Origin: Sphacelaria rigidula
Lineage: Eukaryota; Phaeophyceae; Sphacelariales
DNA: 37,715 nt
Direction of reading: 5' to 3'
NCBI GenBank assembly: GCA_964200075.2
Contig: CAXNAA020000015.1
Span: forward strand, 1-37,715
Below the pieces are notes generated by a model. That model made no database searches, was not told where the DNA came from, and worked only from the letters and a program-made list of their open reading frames with translations. The translations under genes and the position numbers were made by a program. Positions 24,001 through 36,000 of the stretch are shown piece by piece (the first letter of the stretch is position 1; every line of letters starts with the position of its first letter).

Positions 24001-27000
24001 AGGCGGGAGTAGGATCGGCTGATCAGCGAGCTACCGCCAGTGTGGCCGCTCCGGAGTCAATGACTGCTGCTCCGATTGATGTAACCGCGACCGGGGGCGA
24101 GATGGAGGTGGCCGCCGCCGCATCAGCACACGAGCAGGCGACTGTGGCAGAGGCGGACGATATAGCATCGGCAGGCGCAGAGGTCGACGAATCTGTCATG
24201 GCGGACACGACGACAGCTCCTCCCACGAACGGTGACGAAGATGGCCCGGCGTCGGCGGCCGAGGCGGTGGTTGATGAACTTGCCACCGGTCGTGTGGACG
24301 ACCCGGACGCTGAGAGTTCAGCCCGTGAACCAACCGAGCAGCCGATCGCCGCGGTAGGTAGTCCTGTGAGTGTTTCGATAGAGTCGACGGCCATTGACGG
24401 GCGGGAGGGAGTAGGATCGGCTGACCAGCAAGCTTCCGGTGATGAGGCCAGTGTGACCGATCCGGAGTCGACGGTCGCTGCTACGGTCGATGCGACCTCG
24501 AGGTGGGGCGAGATGGAGTCGGACGCCGCGGTATCTGGACACAAGAAGACGACTGCAGCAGAGGCGAATGATATATTATCGGCAGGCGCAGCTGTCGACG
24601 AATCCGCCATGGCGGACACGACGATAGCTCCCCCAATAAACGGTGACGAGGAAAATCCGGCGACGGGGGCCAAGGCAGTCGTCGATGTGAGTACTACTGG
24701 TCATACGGACGACCCGGACGCTGAGGATGCAGACGGTGAACCAATCGAGCAGCCGATCGTCGCTGTTGGTAGTCTCGGGAGTGTTTTGATAGAATCGATA
24801 GCTGTTGACCGGCGAGAGAACGCAGGATCGACCGATCAGCAAACTACCGGTGATGAGGCCAGTGTGGTAGACCCGCAGTCGACAATCGCTGCCCCGCTCG
24901 AGGCGGCCGCGACCGGGGGTAAGGTGGAGTCGGTCGCCGCGGTATCCAGACACGAGCAGGTGGCTGTGGCAGAGGCGGACGATACATTGTCGACAGGCGC
25001 CGGTGCCGACGAATTCGCCCTGGCGGACACGACGACAGCTCCTCCTACAAACGCTGATGAAGATAGCCCGGTGCCGGGGGCCGAGGCAGTGGTTGATAAA
25101 CTCGCCACCAGTCGTGTGGACGACCCGGACGCTGAGGGTGCAGCCCGCGAGCCGATCGGGCAGTCGATCGCCCCGGTGGGTAGTCCCGTGAGTGTTTCGA
25201 TGGAGTCGACGGCTGTTGATGGACAAGAGAACGCAGGATCGGCTGACCGGCAAGCTGCCGGTGACGAGGTCAGTGTGGCCGATCCGGAGTCGAGGACTGC
25301 TGTTACGGTCGATGCGACCACGACCGGGGGCGATGTGGAAGTGAGCGCAGCCGCATCAGCACACGAGCAGGCGGCTGTGGCAGAGGCGGACGATATAGTA
25401 TCGGCAGGCGCAGCCGCTGACGAATCCGCCATGGCGGACACAACAACATGTCCTCCCACGAACGGCAACGAAGATGGCCCGGCGTTGGCGGCCGAGGCAG
25501 TGGTAGATGCAAGTGCAACTGGTCTTGTGGACGACCCGGACGCTGAGGATGCAGCATGCGAACTCATCGAGCAGCCAATCACCGAGGTGGATAGTCCGGC
25601 GGGTGTTTCGATAGAGTCGACGGCTGCTGACGGGCAAGACAACGTAGGATCGGCTGACCAGCAAACTACCGGTGATGAGGCCAGTGTGGCAGATCCGGAG
25701 TCGATGATCGCTGCCCCGGTCGGGGCGGCCGCAACCGGGGGTGAGGTTGAGGTGAACGCCGCGGTACCCGGACACGAGCAAGTGACTGTGGCAGAGGCCC
25801 ACGATACATTATCGGGAGGCGCAGAGGTCGACGAATCCACCATAGCGGACACGACGACAGCTCCTCACGCGAACTTCGATGAAGATGGCCCGGCACCGGC
25901 GGCCGAGGCAGTGGTCGATACAATTGTCACCCATTGTGTGGACGACCCCGACGCTGAGGGTGCAGACCTCGAAGCGATCGAGGATCCCTTCGCCGGGGTG
26001 GATAGTCCCGTGAGAGTGTCGATAGAATCGACGGCTGTCGACGGGCGAGACAACGCAGGATCGGCCGACGAGAACGCTACCGGTGACGAGACCAGTGTGG
26101 CCGATCCGGAGTCAGTGGCTGCTGCTTCGGTCAAGGCCGCCGCGACCGGGAGTGAGGTGGGGATGGGCGCCGCCTCGATATCCGAACGCGGGCAGATATC
26201 TGTTGTACAGGCGGACGATAAATTATTGACAGGCGCAGAGGTTGATGTATCCGCCCTGGCGGACATGACGACAGCTCCTGACACGAACGCTGATGAAGAT
26301 GGCCCGTCGCCGGAGACCGAGACAGTGGTTGATGTAATTGCCACCGGTCGCGTGGACGACTCCGATGCTGAGGGTGCAGCCATTGAAGTGATCGAGCAGC
26401 CGACCGCGGTGGATAGTCCCATGAGTGTTTCGATAGAATCGACTACTGTTGATAGGCAAGAGGAACTTGAATCGCCTGACCAGCGAGCTACCAGCGATGT
26501 GGCCGATGCGGCCGATCCCGAGTCGACGACCGCTGCTCCTGTCGGGGCGGCCGCGATCGGGGGCGAGGTGGAGATGGACGCAGCCGCCTCAGCACACGAG
26601 CAGGTGGCTGTGGCAGAGGCGGACGATATATTGTCGGTGGGCGCCAAGGTCGACGAATTCGCTATGGCGGACACGACGGTAGCTCCTCCCACTAACGCTG
26701 ATAGCGATGACCCGGCGTCGCGGATCGTGGCAGTGGTCAATGTAGGTTCTATTGATCTTGCGGACGACTCAGACGCTGAGGATGCAGCCCGCGAGGCCAT
26801 CCAGCAGCCTGTCACCGCGGTGGAAAGTCGCGCTGGCCCAGCGCCCGCGGCCAATGCAGTGGTTGATGTAATTGTCACCGGTCGTGTCGACGATCCGGGC
26901 GCCGAGGATGCAGCCCGCGAACCGCTCGAGCACCTGATCGCCGCGGTGGATAGTCGCGTGAGTGTTTCGGTAGAGTCGGCGGCTATTGCCGGACAGGAGA

Positions 27001-30000
27001 ACATAGTGTCAGCTGATCAGCAAGCTGCAGGTGATGAGAGCTGTGTGGCCGATCCGCAGTCGACGATCGCTGCTCCGTTCCAGGCGTCCATGACAGGGGG
27101 CGAGGTGGAGGTGGACGCCGCGGTATCCGCGCACGAGCAGGCGGCTGCAACAGAGGGACAAGATGAACGGGTGGTAAACGCAAAGGTCGACGAATCCGCC
27201 ATGGAGGACACGACGATAGCTCCCCTTACGAACGCTGACGAAGACGGCCCGGCGCCGGCGGCCGACGCAGGGATTGATGCAATTGCCACCGATCGTTTGG
27301 ACAGCCCGGACGCTGAGGGTGAAGGCCGCGAATCAACCGAGCAGCCTATTGCAGCGGTGGGTAGTCCCGCGGATGTTTCCATAGAGTCGACGGTTGTTGA
27401 CGGGCAAGACAACGCGAAAGTGGCTGATCCGCGAGAAAGCGGTTATGACGTCAGCGTGGCCGGTCCGGAGTCGACGATCGCTGCCCTGGTCGAGGTGGCT
27501 GCAAACCGAGGCAAGGTTGAGGTCGATGCCGCGGTATTCGGACACGAGCAGGCGGCTGCGGCAGAGGTAGAAGGCGAACGAGTGATAGACGCAGAGGTCG
27601 ATGAATCTACCATGGCGGGCACGACGACAGCCCCTCCCACGAACGCTGATGAATATGACCCAGCGCCGGCGGGCGACGCAGTGAATGATGAAATTGCCAC
27701 CTGTCGTATGGAAGACCCGGACGCTGAGGGTGCAGCCTGCCAACGAATCGCACAGCCAATCGCCGCAGTCAGTCGTCTTGTGAGTGTTTCGATAGACACG
27801 GCAGTTGTTGATGAGCAGGAGAACGTAGAATCGGCTGATCAGCAAGCTACCGGTGATGAGGCCAGTGTGGCCGATCCGGAGTCGACGACTGCTGCTACGG
27901 TCGATGCGACCGCAACCGGGGGCGAGGTGAAGTCGGACGCCGCCGCATCAGCACACGAGCAGGCGGTCGTTGCAGAGGGGGACGATATATTATCGGCAGA
28001 CGCAGAGGTCGTCGAATCTGGCATGGCGGACATGACGACAGCTCCTCCCCTGAATGCTGACGATGATGGCCCAGCTTCAGGGGCCGACGCAGTGGTTGAT
28101 GTAATTGCCACCGGTCGTGTGGACGACCCGGACGCTGAGGGTGCAGCCCGCGAGCCAATCGAGCAGCCGATCGCCGCGGTGGGTAGTTTCGCGAGTGTTT
28201 CCACAGAGTCAACGGCTGTTGACGGGCAGGAGAACGTAGCATCGACTGACCAGCAAGCTACCGGTGACGAGGCCAGTTTGGCCGATCCGCAGTCGATGAC
28301 TGCTGGCCGGGTCGAGGCGGCCGCCACCGGGGGCGAGGTGGATTCGGATGGCGCGGTATCCGAACACAAGGAAGTGACTGTGACAGGGGCGGACGATATA
28401 TTGTTAACAGGCGCAGAGGTCGATGAATCCGCCATGGCAGATACGACGACCGCTCCTCTCACGAACGCTGATGAAGATGGCCCAGCGCCGGCGGCCGAGG
28501 TAGTGATTGATGTAATTGCTACCGGTCGTGTGCACGATCTGGACGCTGAGGGTGAAGACCGCGAGACCATCAAGCACTCGCTCATCGTGGTGGGTAGTCC
28601 CGTGAATGTTTCGATGGAGTCGACGGCTGCTGACGGTCAGGAGAATGCAGGGTCGGCTGACCAGCAAGCTACCGGTGAAGAGGTTGGTGTGGCCGATCCG
28701 GAATCGACGATCGCTGCTACGGTTGAGGCGGCCGCGACCGGGGGCGAGGTTGAGGTGAACGTCGCGGTATCCGGACACGAACAGACGACTGTGGCAGGAG
28801 CGGAGTATGCATGGATGATAGGCCCAGAGGTGGACGAATGCGGCATGGCGGGCACGACGACAGCCCCTCCCACGAACGGCGACGAAACTGATCCGGTGCC
28901 GGCGACCGACGCAGTGGTTGATTCAATTGCAACCAGTCGCGTTGATTGCCCTTCCGCTGAGGGTGCAGGCAGCAAACCGATCGAGCAGCGGATCGCCGCG
29001 GTGAGTAGTCCCGTGAATGTTTCGATGGAGTCGACGGCTGATGACGGGCAGGAGAACACAGAATTGGCCGACCAGCAAGCTACCGGTGACGAGGCCAGTG
29101 TGGCCAATCCGGAGCCGGCGAGCGCTGCTCCGTTTGAGGCGGCCGCGACCGGGGCCGAGGTGGAGGTGGACGCCGCGGTATCCGGACATGAGCAGACGGC
29201 TGTGGCAGAGGCGGACGATGCACGGGTATACGGCGCAGAGGTCGACGAATCCACCATGGCATACACGACGACAGCTCCTCCCACGAATGGTGACGAAGAT
29301 AACCCGGCGTCGGGGGCCGACGCAGTGGTTGAAGTAATTGCCACCGGTCGTGTGGAGGACCCGGATGCTGAGGGTGCAGCCCGCCAGCCGATCGAGCAGC
29401 CGATCGTCGCGGTGGGTAGCCCCGCGAGCGTTTCGATAGAGTCGACGGCTGTTGACGGGCAGGAGAGCGTAAGATCGACTGACCCGCAAGCTACCGGCGA
29501 TGAGTTCAGTGTTGCAGATCCGCAGTCGACGATCGCTGCCCCGGTCGAGGCGGCCGCGATCGGGGGCGAGGTGGATTCGGATGGCGCGATATCCGGACAG
29601 AAGCAAGTGACTCTGGCAGGGGCGTACGATATATTGCTAACACGCACGGAATTCATGAAATCCGCCATGTCGGTCACGACGACAGCTCCTCTCACGAACG
29701 CTGATGAAGATGGCCCAGCGCCGGTGGCCGACGCAGTTGTTGATGTAATTGCCACCGCTCGTGCGGACGACCTGGATGCTGAGGGTGCAACCCTCGAACC
29801 TATCGAGCAGTCGATCGTCGCGGTGGGTAGTCCCGCGGGTGTTTCGGTAGTGTCAACGGCTGCTGACGGGCAGGAGGGCACAGGATTGGCTGACCAGCAA
29901 GCAAACGGTGATGAGGCCAGTTTGGCCGATCCAGAGTCGACGATTGCTGCTGCGGTCGAGGTGGCCGCGGCCAGGGGCGAGGTGGAAGTGGATGCCGTGG

Positions 30001-33000
30001 TATCCGGACACGAGCAGGCGGCTGTGGAAGAGGCGGACGATATAGTATCGGCAGGTGTGGAGGTCGATGAATCCGTCATGGCGGACACGACGACAGCTCC
30101 TACCACGAACGGCGACGAAACTGATCAGGCATCGGGGGCCGAAGTAGTGGTTGATGTGATTGCCACTGGTCGTGCGGACGACCCGGACGCTGAGGATACA
30201 GCCCACGAACCAACCGAGCAGCCGGTCGCCGCGGTGGGTAGTCCCGCGGGTGTTTCGGAAGCGTCGATGGCTGTTGACGGGCAAGAGAACACAGGATCGG
30301 CTGACCAGCAAGCTACCGATGACGAGGCCAATGTGACCAATCCGGCGTCGATGATCGCTGCTCCGGTCGAGGCGGCCGACGAGGTGGAAGTAGACGCCGC
30401 GGAATCTGGACACGAGCGGGCGGCCGTGGCAGAGGCGGAAGATGCACGAATGACCGGCGGAGAGGTCGACAAATTCACCATGGCGGACACGACGACAGCT
30501 CCTCACACGAACGGTGACGAAAATGCTCCGCCGTCGGGGGCCGAGGCAGTGGCAGGTATAATCGCTTTTGGTCGTGTGAACGACCCCGACTACAAGATTG
30601 AAGCCTACGAACCGATCGAACAGCCGATCATCACGGTAGGTAGTCCCGTATGTGCTTCTTTAAACGCGATGGCTGTTGAAGGGCAAGAGAACATCGGATC
30701 GGCTGACCAAGCTGCTGGCGATGCGACCACCGCCGTCGATCTAGAGTCTATGACTGCTGCTTCAGTCGAGGTCGCTGTGGCTAAGGGTGACGTGGAGGTG
30801 TGCGCCGCCGCACCAATACACCAGCAGGCGGCTGTCGTGGAGGTAGGCGATGTATTGTCGGCAGGCATAGTGATCGACAAATTTCCTGTGGTGCACATCA
30901 CTACGGCCTCTTCTCCGAAAGCTAATGAAGATAACCCAGCATCGCCGGCCGAGGCAGTAGTCCATGTAAGAGCCGCTGGTCGTGTGGACAACCTGGACGC
31001 TGAGGGTGAAGCTCTTGAATTGATTGAGCAGCCGATCGTCGCGGTGGATAATCCCGCGGGTGCTTTGATTGACGCGACGGCTGTTAGCGAGCACGAGAAC
31101 ATCAAACCGTGTCAGCAGCAGCCTACTGGCGATGAGGCCAGTGCCACAGTTCCGACTTCGACGACTGCTGCTTGGGTTGAGGCCGCCGCCACGGGGGGTG
31201 GGGTGAGGGTGGGCGCCGCCGCATCAGCACAAGAGCAGGCGGCTGTGGCAGAGGTGGACGACGTATTGTCAGCAGGCGCAGAGGTTGATGAATTCGCCAT
31301 CGCGGACACGACGACAGCTCCTCTCACAAACGCCAATGAAGATGACCCGGTACCGGCGGCCGAGGCAGTGGCCGTTTCAACTTCTTCTAGTGGGGTGGAC
31401 GACCCAGGCCGAGAGAGTGCAGCCCGCGAACCGATAGAGCAGTTGACCGCCGCGGTGGATAGTTCTGCGGGTGTTTCAACACAGGCAACGGTTGTTGACG
31501 ACCAAGAGAGCATAGAATCGCCTGATCAGCAAGCTACAGGCCATGCGGCCCGTGTAGCCGATCCGGAGTCGACAACTGCTGCCCCGGCCGAGGCGGCCAC
31601 GACCGGGGGCGAGGTGGTGGTGGACGTCGCGGTATCCGAACCCAAGCAGACGGTTGCAGTAGAGGTGGGAGATGTGCCAACGGTAGGCCCAGAGATAGAC
31701 GAATCCGCCATGGCGGACACGACGACAGCTGCTCCCACAGACCCTGATGAAGATGGTTCAGCGTCGGGGGCCGAGGGGGTGGTCGATGTAATTGCTACTG
31801 GTCGTGTGGACGACCCTGACGCTGAGAATGCAGCCTGCGAACCGATCGAGCAGCCGATCGTCGCGATGGATAGTCCCGTGAGTGTTTCGATGGAAGCGAC
31901 GGCTGATAATGGGCAAGAGAATATACAATCGGCTGACCAGCAAGCCACTGGAGATGTGGCCAGTGTGCCCAATCCAGAGTCGACGACTTCTGCTAAGGTA
32001 GAACCCGCCGCATTAGGACGCAAGCAGGCGACTGTCGCGGACACCGGCGATGTTCTGTCGGCAGGCATAGAGGTAGACGAAACCTCCGTGGTGCATATCA
32101 CCGCGGGCCCCTCCCCGAACGCCGATGAAGCTTGGCTAGCGTCTAGGGTCGAGACAGTGGCCGACGAACGTGCTGCAGATCGTGTGGACGACCCGGACGC
32201 TGAGAGTGTAACCTGCGAACCGATCAAGCAGCCGATCGTCGCGATGGATAGTCCCGTGAGGTTTTCGATGGAAGCGACGGCTGTTGGCTCGCAGGAGAAT
32301 GTACAATCGGCTAACCAGCAAGCTATTGGAGATGTGGTCAGGGCGCCCGACCCGGAGTCGACGACTTCTGCTCAGGTAGAGCCCGCCGCATTAGGACGCA
32401 AGCAGGCGACTGTCGTGGACGCCAACGATGTGCTGTCGGTAGGCGTAGAGGTAGACGAAACCTCCGTGGTGCATATCACCGCGGCCCCCTCCTCGAATGC
32501 CGATGAAGATGGCCTGGCGTGTGGGGCCAAGACAGGGGCCGACCAACGTGCTGTAGGTCGTGCGGACGACCCGGACGCTGAGGGTGCAGCCTGCGGACCG
32601 ATCGAGCAGCCGATCGCCACGATGGATAGTCCCGCACGTGCTTTCATAGAGACGATGACTATTGACGGGCAGGATAACATCGAATCGCGTCAGCAGCAAA
32701 CTGCTGGCGATGTGGTCAGTGCGGGCGATCAGGAGGCCATTACTGCTGCTTCCATCGAGGCCGCCGCGACCGGGGGTGAGGTAGAGGTGGGCGCCGCCCC
32801 ATCAGGACGCGAGCAGGCGGCTAATGCAGAGGCGGATGATGTGCTGTTGGCAGGTGCAGAGATCGACGAATCCGTCGTGGTGAAAATCACCACGGCCCCT
32901 TCCCCGAAAGCCGATGAAGATGGCCGGGTATCGCCGGCCAAGATAGTGGCCGACCAACGTACTGCTGACCGTGTGGAAGACCGGGACGCTGAGGGTGCAG

Positions 33001-36000
33001 CCCGCGCACCGATCGAGCAGCCAATCGCCGCGGTGGATAGTCCCGCGGGTGCTTTGACAGACGCGACGGCCGTTGACGGACAAGAGCATGTCGGGTCGTG
33101 TCAGCAGCAAGGTTCCGGCGATGTGGCCAGAGTGGCAGATCCGGAGTCGCCGGCCGCTGCTCCGGTCGAGGCCGCCGCGACCGGGGACCAGGTGGAAGTG
33201 GACGCCGCGGTATCCAGACACGAGCAGGCGGTTGTGGCAGAGGTGGAAGATGCGATGACAGCGGGCGCAAAAAATGACGAATCTGCCGTTGCGGACACGG
33301 CGACAGCTCCTCCCACGAACGCTGATGAAGATGAGCCGGCGTCCGCGGCTGAGGCAGCGGTCGATGTAAGCTCTTCTGATCATATGAACGACCCGGACGC
33401 TAAGGGTGGAGCCCGCGGACTGATCGAGCAGCCGGTCGCTGTAGCGGATAGTCCCGGGGGTGCTTCAGTAGACCCGACAGCTGTTGACGGGCAAGAGGAC
33501 GTAGGATCGGTTGACCAGAACGCTACCGGTGATGAGGCCAGTGCGACAGATCCGAAGTCGACGATTTCTGCTTCGATCGAGGCGGCTGCGACTAAGGGTA
33601 AGGTGGAGGTGGGTGACGCGGTATCTAGACACGAGCAGGCGGCTCTGACAGAGATGAAAGGTGCGCTAACGGCAGGCGCAGAGTTCGACGAATCCGACAT
33701 GGTGGACATCATCACGGTTCCCTCGACGACCGTTAAGGAAGATGACCTGGTGTCGGCGGCCAATGCTGTGGTCGATATAGGGGCTACTGGTCGTGTGGGC
33801 GACCTGGATTCTGAGGATGCCGCCCCTGAACTGATCGAGCAGCCGATCGCCGCGGTGGACCGTTCTGTGGGTGCTTTGAAAGAGGCGGCGAATGTTGACG
33901 GGCAAGAGAACGTCGGATCGCGTCAGCAGCAAACTGGTGATGAGGCCAGTGTGGCCGATCCGGAGTTGACGGCTGCTGCTCCGGTCGAGGTCGCCGCGAC
34001 CAAGGGTGATGTTGACACAGGGGTTGCCGAACCCGGACACGAGCAGGCGGCTGTCGCAGAGGCAGACGATGCACTGTCGCCAGGGGCGGAGGTCGACGAA
34101 TCTGTCGTGGCAGACACGACCACAGCTTCTTCCCCGAACGCTGATAGATATGGCCAGGTGTCGGCGGCCGAGACAATGGCTGGCGAAAGTGCTGATCGTC
34201 GTGTGCACGTCTCGAACTCGGAGGGTGCATCCCTTAGAAGGATCGAGCAGCCGATCGCCGCAGTTGATAGTCACATGGGTACCTCGATAGAGGCGACTGC
34301 TATAGACGGGGAAGAGAACGTCAGATCTCTCAACCACCGAGCTATTGCCAATGTCTTCAGTAAAACAGGTCCCGAGTCGGCAACCGTTTCTCCGAGCGGG
34401 GCCACCGCGACTGAGGGCAAGGTGGAAGTAGGAGCTGCCGCAGCTGGACGCGAGCAGGCGGTTGTCGCAGAGGCGGGCGATGTACTGTCTGCGAGCGCAG
34501 AGGTTGACGAATTTTCCATGGCCAACATGATCACGGCCTCAACTTCGAGCGCTGATGGGGATGGGCGGGCGTCAGCAGCCGAGGCAGCGGACGACGCAAG
34601 CACTACTGGTCGTGTGGACGACCCGGATGCTGGCGATCGAGCCCGCGAACTGATCGACCAGCCGATCGCCGCGGTGGATAGTCCCGTGAGTGCTTCGATA
34701 GGGGCGACGGCTGTCAAGGGGCAAGAAAGCATCGGATCGCCTCATTATCAAGCTACAGGCGATGTCGACCGTACGACCGATCCGGAGTCCAGGACTGCTG
34801 CTCCGGTCGAGGTCGTGGCGACCGGGGATGTGGTGGAATTGGACACCGCCGCATCTGAACACGAACAGGTGGCTATCGAAGAGGTGCTCGATGCATTGCC
34901 GGTAGGCGCTGAGACCGATGGCTCGATTGTGGTTGACACGATGAGAGCTTCTCTCTCGAGGGCTGATAAAGATGGCCGGGTATCGCCGGCCGAGGCAATG
35001 GCCGACGAAAGTACTGCTGATCGTGGGGACGAGGCGAATTCTGAGGTAGCAGCCCACGAACTGATCGAGAAGCCGGTCGCCGCCGTGGATAGTCCTGTGG
35101 GTGGTTCGGTACAGGCGACGGCTGTAGAGAAACAAGAGCTCGTCGGATCGCCTCAACAGCAAGCGTTTAGGGTTAGGGTCCGCGAACCGACCGACCAGTC
35201 GATCGCTGCGGTGGATAGTCCCGTGGGTATTTCGAAGGAAGCGACGGTTGCTGTTGACGAGAAAGAGAGCGTAAGATCGTCTAACCAGCAAGCCACTGAT
35301 GATGTGGCCAGTGCGACCGACCCGGAGTCCGCGACAGCTGCTCCGGTAGAAACCACCGCGACCGAGGGTGAGATGGATGCAGGAGCTGCTGCAGCTGGGC
35401 ACGAGCAGGTGGTTGTTGCCGAGGCGGACGATATGCCGTTGGCAGGTGCGGAGGTCGATGCATCGACTGTGGCGGAGGTGATTACGGTCGCTTTCTCGAA
35501 CACTGACGGAGATAGGTGGGCATCGACGGCCGAGGCAGTGGCCGATGGCTGTGCTGCTGGCCGTGTCGGTGAGCCGGACGCTGACGGTCGACCCCTTGAA
35601 CTGATCGAGCAGCCGATCTTCGCTATGGATAATCCCGTGGGTGCTTCGATAGAGGCGACGGCTACTCAAGTGGAGGTCGCCGTGACTATGATTGGGGTGA
35701 AAGAGGACCTCAGTGGATCTATCCATGAGCGCGCGCCCGTTGCAGAGGTGCGTGGCGTACTGGACTTTGATCTGAAGGTCGAAGCCCCCGCCGTGATGGG
35801 CGATGTATCAGCTTCTCCTTCAAAAGTCGATCAACGTTGGCCGACGGAGACAGCCGACGCAGCTGGTGACGAAAGTGCTGCCAGTCGTGTTGACGAGCTG
35901 GGCTGCCAGAGTTCAGAAAAAAAGCCACCTAAGCTGCCGATCGTCACAGTTCATAGCGTTGAGCCTTCGCCTGGTACGGCGGCAGCCGATGGGGAGGAGA

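Noticed and set aside
28637-30106. 489-residue antisense frame
   Set aside because: Same shadow effect as the other antisense frames; it has no features of its own.
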